NCBI RefSeq assembly: GCF_013393365.1
Contig: NZ_AP022321.1
Location: forward strand, 85,001-149,000
DNA length: 64,000 nucleotides
Direction of reading: 5' to 3'
Origin: Veillonella nakazawae
GTDB lineage: Bacteria > Bacillota > Negativicutes > Veillonellales > Veillonellaceae
Below the pieces are notes generated by a model. The model searched no databases and was not told the DNA's origin. It saw only the letters and a list, made by a program, of their open reading frames with translations. Of this stretch, positions 25,873-33,950 are shown one piece after another (position 1 is the first letter of the stretch; each line of letters starts with the position of its first letter). The translations under genes were made by a program, and so were the position numbers.

Positions 25873-27180
25873 ATGGCAATTGATCGCAATGAAACATTTG
25901 ACGTTATCGTTGTTGGTGCAGGCCCAGCAGGCTCTGCGGCGGCGTTACGCCTCGCGGAGCAACGGGTAAAGGTTTTACTCATTGAACGCGGTACCGCACC
26001 AGGCGCTAAAAATATGATGGGTGGACGTATCTATACGCATTCTTTAGAACGGTTAGTACCGGACTTTAGAGACCGTGCCCCATTGGAACGTAAGGTAACA
26101 AAAGAACGCATTTCTATTGGCGCTGGCAATGAAATGACGACTATTGAATACAGCTACGAAGATGGACAACCTAACGAGGAATCCTACGTAGTATTACGCG
26201 CCAAATTCGATAAATGGCTTGCTGAAGAGGCTGAGAAAAAAGGGGCTCTTCTCGTATCCAATGTACAAGTAACAGATCTCATTACTGAAGGAGAAGGCAA
26301 AAAACAACGTGTTGTGGGTGTTCGGTGCCACGATGATGAAGTATATGCAAAACTCGTTATCATCGCAGAAGGCTCCAATACATTATTATTAGAAAAGTCT
26401 GGCCTCATAGCTCCTACTGATCCAAGTACAATGGCAGTAGGTGTAAAAGAGGTATACAAACTAAAGAAAGAAGATCTTGAAAATCGACTCATGCTGTCTG
26501 GTGATGACGGGATGGCATGGCTCACTTTAGGCGATATGACCTCTGGCTTATTAGGCGGTGGTTTTATTTACACAAATAAAGATAGCCTTTCTGTAGGTAT
26601 GGTTGTAGGCCTTGAAGATATTGGCAAAGCCGATCGTTCTGTAGACGATATGCTGTCAGCTTTCACAAGCCATCCAAGAATTGCACCATTATTGAAAAAT
26701 GGTCAATTGAAAGAGCATAGTGCTCATCTCGTACCAGAAGGCGGCTATAAATCTATGCCTGAGTTGGGCGGTAATGGGTATGTTATCGTCGGTGATGCGG
26801 CACGTATGTGTATGAATCTTGGCTATACTATTCGTGGTATGGACCTTGCCATCGAGTCCGGTATGTGTGCAGCAGATGCGGTTAACGTAGCCTTGCGCGA
26901 CGAAAATATGGACCGTGTGGCTAAGTTGTATGAACGTCAAATCAAGGCTTCTTGGTTGCTGAAGGATTTGAAGCGTTACAAGAATATGCCTAAATTCCTT
27001 GCTACACATCCACGTATTTTCAATGAATACCCAGCATTTGTTAACAATTTGATGCGCGACGTATTCACTGTAAATGGTGATGGTGCAGTGCCAATGATGA
27101 AAAAAATTATGCGCCGTGTCGGAGACATTGGCTTATTTACCTTGATTCGTGATGTTTGGAAAGGGGTGCGTTCCCTATGA
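25873..27180 (+). CDS. fixC: FixC, electron-transfer flavoprotein:quinone oxidoreductase
   Basis: A 435-residue flavoprotein of the FixC/ETF-QO family: FAD-binding VIVVGAGPAGSAAALRLAE with E in LIERG at the second strand, GGRIYTHSLE, and the later GYVIVGDAARMCMNLGYTIRGMDLA segment that covers the flavin. In FixABCX, electrons from FixAB pass through FixC to quinone, and in bifurcating forms also to ferredoxin. The ATG has AAAGGAGC at good spacing. Its stop overlaps the fixX start by 4 nt. Confidence 0.93.
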   Translation: MAIDRNETFDVIVVGAGPAGSAAALRLAEQRVKVLLIERGTAPGAKNMMGGRIYTHSLERLVPDFRDRAPLERKVTKERISIGAGNEMTTIEYSYEDGQPNEESYVVLRAKFDKWLAEEAEKKGALLVSNVQVTDLITEGEGKKQRVVGVRCHDDEVYAKLVIIAEGSNTLLLEKSGLIAPTDPSTMAVGVKEVYKLKKEDLENRLMLSGDDGMAWLTLGDMTSGLLGGGFIYTNKDSLSVGMVVGLEDIGKADRSVDDMLSAFTSHPRIAPLLKNGQLKEHSAHLVPEGGYKSMPELGGNGYVIVGDAARMCMNLGYTIRGMDLAIESGMCAADAVNVALRDENMDRVAKLYERQIKASWLLKDLKRYKNMPKFLATHPRIFNEYPAFVNNLMRDVFTVNGDGAVPMMKKIMRRVGDIGLFTLIRDVWKGVRSL

Positions 27181-27455
27181 AATTAGAAGAGCGTTTGGGC
27201 GCCAATAAATATTATGTAGATGAAACGTCTCCTCATATCTTGGTGGATGGCGCTGGTTTTAGCCACGAAGAGAAAATGAAACTCGTAAACGGCTGTCCTG
27301 CCGGTCTATATACATTACAAGAGAATGGCGATTTAGCCTTTGATTTCGCTGGTTGCTTAGAGTGCGGTACATGCCGCGTTCTTTGTGGTGAAACAATAGT
27401 AAAAACATGGAAATATCCGCATAACGCTAAGGGCGTAGAATTTAGACAGGGGTGA
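27177..27455 (+). CDS. fixX: FixX, ferredoxin-like protein
   Basis: A 92-residue iron-sulfur protein partner of FixC. The motif GCLECGTCRVLC near residue 60 provides cluster cysteines, with an earlier GCPAGLY cysteine near residue 40. A longer reading from 27156 would add 7 residues upstream, but the ATG at 27177, overlapping the fixC stop as ATGA, gives the standard FixX N-terminus. It couples FixC to the rest of the electron chain. Confidence 0.92.
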   Translation: MKLEERLGANKYYVDETSPHILVDGAGFSHEEKMKLVNGCPAGLYTLQENGDLAFDFAGCLECGTCRVLCGETIVKTWKYPHNAKGVEFRQG

Positions 27456-27459
27456 GTGT

Positions 27460-28446
27460 ATGGAGTTATTAGTATGTATCAAACAGGTTCCAGATACATC
27501 TGAGATTAAGCTGGATCCGGAAACAAATAATCTCATCCGCACAGGCTTGCCTAGCATTGTAAACCCTGACGATATGCATGCGTTAGAGGCGGCTCTTACG
27601 GTGAAAGACCAATATGAAGGTAGTCGTGTAACCGTTTTATCCATGGGCCCTCCACAGGCTGAAGAAGCGCTTCGCCAGTGTTTGTCCCTCGGCGCCGATG
27701 ATGCGGTACTCGTTACAGACCGCGCGTTCGGTGGTGCTGATACATTGGCTACTAGCTATACCATTGCGTCTGCCATCCGTCATATTCAACGGACTATGAA
27801 CCGTCAATTCCAAATTATCTTCTGCGGTAAGCAGGCTATCGATGGCGATACGGCACAAGTAGGCCCTCAAATTGCAGAGGAACTCGGTATGGCACAAGCT
27901 ACCTATGCCTGTGAATTATCCGTTGATCAATCTGCCCGAAAAGCAGTTGTGAAACGACAACATGAAAATGGCTATGAAATCGTAGAGGTTCCGTTGCCAT
28001 TGCTTGTAACAGCAACAGCTGAACTCAATGAACCACGCCAACCAGGTCTTTGGAGCTCTATTTATGCGAAACGTTATACCATTTCTCATATTACATTGCG
28101 CGATATGCCGAATATTGATGAAAGTCGTATCGGGCTTAACGGCTCTCCTACGCGGGTGCGCAAGGTATACCAACCACCTCTTCGTGGCAAGGTAGAAATG
28201 TTGCCATCCATCGAGGAAGGGGCTAAAAAGGTTCTTGAATTGGCTTATCATATTAAGCCTGAAAAATTTGCTCATTTATTGGTGTCAAATGATGCACCGG
28301 TTGAGGTAGTTGAGGATAATGATGAGGGCGTAGATGTAAAAGACCCAGTACAACGGGCTGCATCTGTGGAAAGCGTGTCCCCTAGTGAGTTTAAGGCGGT
28401 AGCAGCTGCTAAAGGTACTGAAGGTTCTAAAGGAGGTGACCGGTAA
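27460..28446 (+). CDS. fixA: FixA, electron-transfer flavoprotein beta subunit
   Basis: A 328-residue ETF beta-type protein with N-terminal MELLVCIKQVPDTSEI, the AMP/FAD-binding region ILCGKQAIDGDTAQVGPQIAE-like (here IIFCGKQAIDGDTAQ), and a conserved PLPLLVTATAELNEPR. It is longer than the usual 255-285 residues: about 50 extra residues after HLLVS are acidic and low-complexity (EVVEDNDEGVDVKD, then AAAKGTEGSKGGDR). Its last base is the first base of the fixB start. Confidence 0.92.
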   Translation: MELLVCIKQVPDTSEIKLDPETNNLIRTGLPSIVNPDDMHALEAALTVKDQYEGSRVTVLSMGPPQAEEALRQCLSLGADDAVLVTDRAFGGADTLATSYTIASAIRHIQRTMNRQFQIIFCGKQAIDGDTAQVGPQIAEELGMAQATYACELSVDQSARKAVVKRQHENGYEIVEVPLPLLVTATAELNEPRQPGLWSSIYAKRYTISHITLRDMPNIDESRIGLNGSPTRVRKVYQPPLRGKVEMLPSIEEGAKKVLELAYHIKPEKFAHLLVSNDAPVEVVEDNDEGVDVKDPVQRAASVESVSPSEFKAVAAAKGTEGSKGGDR

Positions 28447-29447
28447 TGGCCGTAACAAATTTTGATGAATATAGAGACGTCTTTGTTGTAGCCGATACCA
28501 TCGATGACGTGGTACATCCGGTTACGTATGAACTGATCGGTCAAGCTCGCCGCATTGCTAAGGAATTGGGCCAGCTCGTTCAAGTTATGCTCCTTGGTGA
28601 AAATGTGCAAACCGAAGCAGAGGAACTGGTAGCACATGGTGCTGATATTGTTCACGTTTTTGAAAGCCCCCTTTTGAAATACTATACAACGGATGGCTAT
28701 ACTAAGGTATTAACAGATTTCTTTGAAGACCATAAGCCGAATATCCTCTTGATTGGTGCCACTAACAACGGCCGTGACTTGGCGCCTCGCATGTCTGGTC
28801 GTATGCAAAACGGCGTTGTTGCGGACTGTACGATCTTGACAGTAGATACGAATGAAGGCCTTGTTGAATGGACACGTCCTGCCTTGGGCGGCAATATTTT
28901 GGCGGAAATCATTTCTCCAAACCATCGTCCTCAAATGGGTTCTGTACGTCCTAACGTATTTAAAAAACCTGAACGCATCGCAGATAGTTGGGGTCGTATC
29001 CAAATTGAACAATTTGACCTCAAGCCTGAAGACATTCGCATGAAGCGTCTCGACTTCATTCCGTTCAGCAAAGATGGTTACAATATCCAAGAAGCAGATA
29101 TCATTGTAGCTGGTGGCCGTGGTATGGGCTCCAAAGAAAACTTCGATAAACTTTACGAACTAGCTGACGCTATCGGTGGCGTTGTGGGGGCTACACGCCC
29201 ACTCGTTGAAAAAGGATGGATTGAATTGCCATATCAAGTAGGTCAAACAGGTAAAACTGTAAGTCCTAAACTATACTTGGCATTTGGTATCTCCGGCGCT
29301 ATCCAACACGTGAGCGGCATCTCCGGTGCTGACACAATCGTGGCTATTAACAACGATCCACAAGCAGAAATCTTCCAACACGCTAACTATGGCATCGTAG
29401 GGGATTGCATGGAAGTGTTAAATGATATGTTGGCGCATCTGAAATAA
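28446..29447 (+). CDS. fixB: FixB, electron-transfer flavoprotein alpha subunit
   Basis: A 333-residue ETF alpha subunit. The C-terminal FAD domain is clear: IIVAGGRGMGSKENF, GATRPLVEKGWIELPYQVGQTGKTVSPKLYLAFGISGA and HVSGISGADTIVAINNDPQAEIF. Together with FixA it forms the flavin heterodimer that takes electrons from NADH or an acyl-CoA dehydrogenase. The order fixC-fixX-fixA-fixB with overlapping genes shows one operon. Confidence 0.94.
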   Translation: MAVTNFDEYRDVFVVADTIDDVVHPVTYELIGQARRIAKELGQLVQVMLLGENVQTEAEELVAHGADIVHVFESPLLKYYTTDGYTKVLTDFFEDHKPNILLIGATNNGRDLAPRMSGRMQNGVVADCTILTVDTNEGLVEWTRPALGGNILAEIISPNHRPQMGSVRPNVFKKPERIADSWGRIQIEQFDLKPEDIRMKRLDFIPFSKDGYNIQEADIIVAGGRGMGSKENFDKLYELADAIGGVVGATRPLVEKGWIELPYQVGQTGKTVSPKLYLAFGISGAIQHVSGISGADTIVAINNDPQAEIFQHANYGIVGDCMEVLNDMLAHLK

Positions 29448-29456
29448 AAGCTAGCG

Positions 29457-29591
29457 TATTTGAGCTCTACTAATCAAATTAAATAAAACAATAGGGATAC
29501 CTATCCTCAGCCTTCATGGGTACGCGTAGCGCCCAAGGCGGCTTCGAATAGGTATCCCTATTTGCTTTCTAACTGTAGTAGAGCTCAAATA
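29457..29591. repeat. 135-nt nested inverted repeat after fixB
   Basis: The outer arms TATTTGAGCTCTACTA and TAGTAGAGCTCAAATA are perfect complements (29457-29472, 29576-29591). Inside them AATAGGGATACCTAT faces ATAGGTATCCCTATT. The apex holds GGGTACGC facing GCGCCC and AGCC/GGCT. The outer right arm ends in ATTTTTG. It may act as an oversized terminator of the fix operon, but the nested layout resembles a small palindromic element. Confidence 0.7.
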
Positions 29592-29760
29592 TTTTTGTCT
29601 TACATACAGATGCGCCAGCATATCATTCTAGAGAATAGCAGAAGGCTCCAATGTATACACTATTTTTATCGATTATAGGGGGTAGGGTAGCGTTTTTTTA
29701 TTTTCATAATGGTATAATTAACTTATTAGAATAGAACGGATTGATGATGAGGAGGCTTTT

Positions 29761-30519
29761 ATGGCTCGTAATATTTTTGTCACTGGTGCAACGTCTGGTA
29801 TTGGTCTTTGTATTGCTGAGGCTTATGCAAAGCATGGAGATAATGTGTTGATTTCTGGTCGTCGTGCTGAGTTATTGGGCGAGGTACAGGCTCGTTTGTC
29901 TAAGGAATATGGCGTGCGTATTGAGACTTTAGTTCTTGATGTGCGTAGTCGCGAGGATGTTGAAAGCAAGGTTCCTGCTGCTATCGAGGCTTTTGGTGGC
30001 GTCGATGTGCTCGTTAATAATGCGGGTCTTGCACAAGGGCTTGATCCTTTCCAAGATAGTGCTGTTGATGATGCGGTGACTATGATTGATACCAATGTGA
30101 AAGGACTTTTATATGTAACAAAAGCAGTACTACCTTTTATGATTGATAAAAATGAAGGTCATATTGTAAATATGGGTTCTACTGCAGGCATTTATGCATA
30201 TCCTAATGGCGCAGTGTACTGCGCTACAAAGGCAGCTGTTAAGACATTAAGCGATGGCATTCGCATGGATACCATAGCTACAGATATTAAGGTTACTACC
30301 ATTCAACCAGGCATCGTAGAAACTCCATTCAGTGAAGTACGATTCCACGGTGATGCGGAACGAGCTAAATCTGTATATGCTGGCATTGAGGCTGTTCAAC
30401 CAGAGGATGTGGCCGATGTTGTACTATATGTAACAAACCAACCTAAACGCTTGCAAATCTCTGATGTAACCATCATGGCGAACCAACAAGCGGCAGGCTT
30501 TATGGTACATAAGAAATAA
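29761..30519 (+). CDS. SDR family NAD(P)-dependent oxidoreductase (YdfG-like)
   Basis: A 252-residue classical short-chain dehydrogenase: cofactor motif TGATSGIG at residue 8, NNAG at about 85, catalytic Ser in NMGSTAGIYAY and YxxxK in YCATKAAV, then PGIVETPFSEVRF. The overall pattern resembles YdfG-type 3-hydroxy acid dehydrogenases, but substrate assignment is tentative. GAGGAGG lies before the ATG. The gene stands alone. Confidence 0.9.
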   Translation: MARNIFVTGATSGIGLCIAEAYAKHGDNVLISGRRAELLGEVQARLSKEYGVRIETLVLDVRSREDVESKVPAAIEAFGGVDVLVNNAGLAQGLDPFQDSAVDDAVTMIDTNVKGLLYVTKAVLPFMIDKNEGHIVNMGSTAGIYAYPNGAVYCATKAAVKTLSDGIRMDTIATDIKVTTIQPGIVETPFSEVRFHGDAERAKSVYAGIEAVQPEDVADVVLYVTNQPKRLQISDVTIMANQQAAGFMVHKK

Positions 30520-30655
30520 TAGGCTAAATACTAAGCTTGTTAAAATGATATAGGTTGTATTTATTACTTGAAATCCTATATCATTTAGGATATACTTATT
30601 AAGCATATTTTAATAAATATAATTTTACAAAATATATTTTGTGGGGTATATTATT

Positions 30656-31258
30656 ATGACCTCGATACTAAAGAAATCTTTGTTGATGGCTTTAGCTTGC
30701 GTCTGTGTAGGTACTTATGGAGTTGTTGCGGCTCAAGGTACAACGGATTCACAAACTAGAGTTTCTGAACCCCTAGAAATGTCTGTTGAAGCAGCTGTTC
30801 CTGGCGTTGTTATGCCAAGTCCTGTACATGTGTTTACCACTGTAGAAGCAGCGTCTGAATATATTGGGTTTAGACCTCAAATGCCAAAGCTGTTGCCAGT
30901 AGGATTTAATATTCAATCTGTCATTACTATTGAGAAAGATATTTTGCAGGTTGTGTACGTGTATGAACCCGGTATAGATCCGTACGTAAATAAGGCCGGT
31001 GGTGCTCTTATTTTTTATCGTACATCTACTACATTAAAAGGTGATATCAGCGATGACCATAAAATTCATAAGGTGATAGAAACTGAAAGTGTAGATGGTA
31101 CAAAGGTTACTTTCAAAGGTGGTAAGAAAATGGTTTATCTTGCATCGTGGATGAAAGATGGACAAAATCACTCTTTAGAATTTCAGCGTCCCGTTACACG
31201 AGATGTGGCGAAGGCTATTATCCGTAATATTGTTGAGGAAAAATCACATATAAAATAA
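30656..31258 (+). CDS. Secreted protein of unknown function, paralogue A
   Basis: A 200-residue protein with a Sec signal peptide (KKSLLMALACVCVGTYGVVA, cleavage near AQG). The mature part contains LPKVLPVGF-like (LPKLLPVGFNIQSV) and a core of about 130 residues that recurs in two other genes of this window (31305-31898 and 41153-41785). The pattern P-x-LPxGY...LQVVYVY...GDISG.HK is faintly like DUF4367-type domains, but this is not certain. The ATG at 30656 gives a clean signal peptide; the GTG 15 nt upstream is less likely. Probably periplasmic; function unknown. Confidence 0.75.
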   Translation: MTSILKKSLLMALACVCVGTYGVVAAQGTTDSQTRVSEPLEMSVEAAVPGVVMPSPVHVFTTVEAASEYIGFRPQMPKLLPVGFNIQSVITIEKDILQVVYVYEPGIDPYVNKAGGALIFYRTSTTLKGDISDDHKIHKVIETESVDGTKVTFKGGKKMVYLASWMKDGQNHSLEFQRPVTRDVAKAIIRNIVEEKSHIK

Positions 31259-31304
31259 ATGTGTTTTTAATAATTTTTATGTTATGCGAAGGGAGATTAT
31301 ACCC

Positions 31305-31898
31305 ATGGTCAAAAAATTTGTATTACTAGCAGTTGCGTGTGCTTGTGTAGGTTCTTACACTGTTGCTGGTGCACAAGGTACTTTAGATGTAAAACCAGAT
31401 CCAGCTAAACCTGTAGTTGCAGAACAGGCAGCTCCAATGGTTGGTATGCCAAGCCCAATTCATGAATTTGCTACTATTGATGAAGCTGCTAAATACATGA
31501 ATATTATGCCTCATCTACCTAAAGTATTACCTGTAGGCTATAATATTGAGTCTGTAAGCACAATCAATAAAGATGTTTTGCAAGTTGTGTATGTTTACCA
31601 AGCTGGTGAAGATACAACGCGGAACCAAGCGGCAGGCAAACGTATTGTGTATCGCGTAGGTACTACAAAAGGTGATATCAGTGGTAATCATAAGGATTAT
31701 CGCGTTACAGCTACAGAAAAGGTAAACGGTACAAAGGTTACTTTCAAAGGTGGCGAAAAAATGGTATATCTCGCTGGTTGGACAAAAGATGGTCAAAACC
31801 ATGCGATGTACTTTGAACGCCCTGTAAATCGCGACATGGCAAAAGCGATCATTGCTAACACTGTAGCACCTACAGCACATACAGCATATACAAAATAA
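31305..31898 (+). CDS. Secreted protein of unknown function, paralogue B
   Basis: A 197-residue secreted protein (signal VKKFVLLAVACACVGSYTVA, cleavage near AQG) closely similar to the preceding gene: PSPIHEFATIDEAAKYM, LPKVLPVGYNIESV, KDVLQVVYVYQAG, GDISGNHKDYRV, GTKVTFKGGEKMVYLAGW.KDGQNH. The tandem position 46 nt after paralogue A shows local duplication. AAGGGAGA lies before the ATG at 31305. No catalytic motif is visible. Confidence 0.77.
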   Translation: MVKKFVLLAVACACVGSYTVAGAQGTLDVKPDPAKPVVAEQAAPMVGMPSPIHEFATIDEAAKYMNIMPHLPKVLPVGYNIESVSTINKDVLQVVYVYQAGEDTTRNQAAGKRIVYRVGTTKGDISGNHKDYRVTATEKVNGTKVTFKGGEKMVYLAGWTKDGQNHAMYFERPVNRDMAKAIIANTVAPTAHTAYTK

Positions 31899-31910
31899 TA
31901 TAACAGTCCA

Positions 31911-31954
31911 GCCTAGTGGGATAGGCATGCGAGCTGTGGTGAAGCACTCGCATG
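31911..31954. other. Two abutting GC-rich hairpins
   Basis: GCCTA and TAGGC (31911-31926) form one hairpin, and CATGCGAG and CTCGCATG (31926-31954) form a second that shares one base with it. A CTGTG/CACAG pairing spans the second. No T-run follows. They precede the terminator at 31980 and could be a small RNA 3' region or a REP-like element. Confidence 0.4.
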
Positions 31955-31979
31955 GACACAGTAAGGGTTATATAAGAAG

Positions 31980-32006
31980 CGGCTCCTCTCATGAGGGGCC
32001 GTTTTT
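31980..32006 (+). terminator. Terminator after paralogue B
   Basis: CGGCTCCTC and GAGGGGCCG pair around TCAT, followed by five T. It separates the secreted pair from the nickel-type importer. Confidence 0.85.
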
Positions 32007-32023
32007 GTTGCTATGCAAAACTT

Positions 32024-32043
32024 TCATAATGATAACGATTCTA
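32024..32043 (+). promoter_or_regulatory. Fur-box-like site before the importer operon
   Basis: CATAATGATAACGATTCTAA follows the Fur consensus of three GATAAT-type hexamers closely in its left and centre parts. It lies just after the upstream terminator and about 85 nt before the permease start. Metal-dependent repression of the importer is the natural reading; NikR or another Fur-family member is also possible. Confidence 0.5.
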
Positions 32044-32129
32044 AATACCCACATGGGTATATCTATCTAAGTATTACATTGATAGAATATAAATATAGCT
32101 ATTTTGTGATAAAGAAGGCAGGTGATGTA

Positions 32130-33080
32130 TTGTATCGATTAATACTACAGCGTTTGGCGAGTATTGTAGGTATTTTATTGGTAGTTACTATTGGTACATT
32201 TGTATTGATAAAATTATCTCCTATCGACCCCGTGTCGATGAAGTTTAATCTTGTAGGGGCTACACCTGATCCAGTATTGGTGGCACAACTGAGGGAGCAA
32301 CTAGGTTTAAATGACCCTTGGTGGCAACAATATATGCGTTGGCTTAGTCAAATTGTGCAAGGAGACTTTGGTGAGTCTATACTTTATGCAGTGCCTGTGA
32401 CCACGTTGTTGAAAGGGGCCCTACCAAATACATTGGGGCTCGTATCTTTAGCTCTTGTTATGGGGATAGTGGTGACCATACCGCTCGGTATGTTATCTGC
32501 AAAGTATCAAGACTCATGGATTGATCATGGAGTTCGTCTCGTTACATTCCTAGCATTAGCAATCCCTGGGTTCTGGGTCGGTTTATTATTACTGTACTTA
32601 TTCGGTGTTAAATTACAGCTAGTGTCGGTAACGAATACCAATGGCTTTTCTGCCTATGTATTGCCCGCGGTAACCCTTGCTTTATGGATATGTGGTCTCT
32701 ATATTCGTCGGTTGCGCAATGCTATTTTAGAAGTGTCGCGACAGCCCTTTGTACAGGGGGCGCGAGCATTAGGCTTGCCAGAATGGATGGTCTACACCCG
32801 TTACATATTCCCTCATGTGGGACTTATGTTGTTGCCTATGATGGGGGTAACTATGGGTGCTATGCTAGGTGGCTCTGCCGTTATTGAAACGGTATTCTCC
32901 ATAAAAGGTATTGGTTACATGATGGTACAAGGCATTATGGCTCGCGATTATATTTTGATGCAAGGTTATATCATCTGGATTACCTTGGTGTTCATCGTAA
33001 TTAATATCATCATTGATGTATTGAGTGTTTGGCTGAATCCGAAACGAAGAGCCGCTATAAAAGGAGGTTCTTATGAGTAG
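32130..33080 (+). CDS. ABC transporter permease, nickel/peptide type (NikB/DppB-like)
   Basis: A 316-residue permease with about six membrane helices: N-terminal LILQRLASIVGILLVVT, LREQLGLNDPWWQQYMRWL, and the EAA loop RQPFVQGARALGLPEWMVYTRYIFPH, then FSIKGIGYM and IIWITLVFIVINIIIDVLSVWLNPK. The family is NikB/DppB. I choose the TTG at 32130, which follows GGCAGGTG and begins at the first membrane helix; an upstream ATG at 32013 would add 39 charged residues and overlap the Fur-box-like DNA. It overlaps the next permease gene by 8 nt. Confidence 0.85.
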   Translation: MYRLILQRLASIVGILLVVTIGTFVLIKLSPIDPVSMKFNLVGATPDPVLVAQLREQLGLNDPWWQQYMRWLSQIVQGDFGESILYAVPVTTLLKGALPNTLGLVSLALVMGIVVTIPLGMLSAKYQDSWIDHGVRLVTFLALAIPGFWVGLLLLYLFGVKLQLVSVTNTNGFSAYVLPAVTLALWICGLYIRRLRNAILEVSRQPFVQGARALGLPEWMVYTRYIFPHVGLMLLPMMGVTMGAMLGGSAVIETVFSIKGIGYMMVQGIMARDYILMQGYIIWITLVFIVINIIIDVLSVWLNPKRRAAIKGGSYE

Positions 33081-33882
33081 ACAAAAGCCCTATACTTTAT
33101 ACGTTATGTTGGTATTAGCAGCTCTATGGATCGCATTTTTCTTATGCGCTCCCTATATAGCACCATTTGATCCTGAAACGACGAATATCGCGGACCGCTT
33201 ACAAGATATTAGTAGTACCCATCTATTAGGTACTGACCAACTCGGTCGTGATGTGTGGTCTCGCATCCTTTATGGCGGTAAAGCATCATTAGGAATTGCT
33301 TTCACCATCATTGGCATTAGTGGGGCCATCGGTATCGCTATTGGTGGGTTAGCAGGATTCTCTACACCTAGCATTGACCGTTGGTTATCTCGCTTGATTG
33401 ATTTGGTACTAGGGTTTCCGAACATGGTGATTGCCATTGCTTTCATCGGTATTATGGGACCTAGCATAACGAATGTAATCATTTCCTTGTGCATTACGAA
33501 ATGGGCGGAATATGCCCGTATCACGAGAGGCCTCGTACAGATTGAACGCCACGCGGAGTATATTACCTTTGCTCGTATGTCAGGTGCTTCAAATCTACGA
33601 ATTCTGTGGCGCTATATTCTGCCGAATGTATTGCCACCGTTGGTGATTGTTATTATTCAACATCTAGGTGATGCCATCATTTTGGTAGCCAGTTTCTCGC
33701 TCATAGGCATCGGTGTGCAACCGCCGGATCCGGAGTGGGGCGCTATCTTGTTGAGCTCCCGAGATTTTCTACAAACGGCGCCGTGGCTGCTAATTTACCC
33801 GGGGCTCGCTATTTTTATTACTGTTGTTTTATTTAACTATATTGGTGATGCGTTGCGCGATGCCCTCGATGTATCTCGCTAA
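33073..33882 (+). CDS. ABC transporter permease, nickel/peptide type (NikC/DppC-like)
   Basis: A 269-residue permease. The DppC/NikC signature is present: FDPETTNIADRLQDISSTHLLGTDQLGRDVWSRILYGGKASLGIA near the start, the EAA loop ITFARMSGASNLRILWRYILPN, and QPPDPEWGAILLSSRDFLQTAPWLLIYPGLAIF at the C-terminus. It pairs with the upstream permease to form the channel. It is followed by the binding-protein gene after 68 nt. Confidence 0.92.
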   Translation: MSRQKPYTLYVMLVLAALWIAFFLCAPYIAPFDPETTNIADRLQDISSTHLLGTDQLGRDVWSRILYGGKASLGIAFTIIGISGAIGIAIGGLAGFSTPSIDRWLSRLIDLVLGFPNMVIAIAFIGIMGPSITNVIISLCITKWAEYARITRGLVQIERHAEYITFARMSGASNLRILWRYILPNVLPPLVIVIIQHLGDAIILVASFSLIGIGVQPPDPEWGAILLSSRDFLQTAPWLLIYPGLAIFITVVLFNYIGDALRDALDVSR

Positions 33883-33950
33883 CCGCGCTGTGTATAGATG
33901 TTTATGTTGAAAGCCTCTTTCACAGAGGCGATGTTCAAAAAGGAGAAGTT

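Noticed and set aside
31905..32012. Nickel/cobalt riboswitch before the importer
   Set aside because: The hairpins at 31911-31954 do not show the conserved purine-rich core of known nickel/cobalt riboswitches, and a terminator separates them from the importer promoter region.
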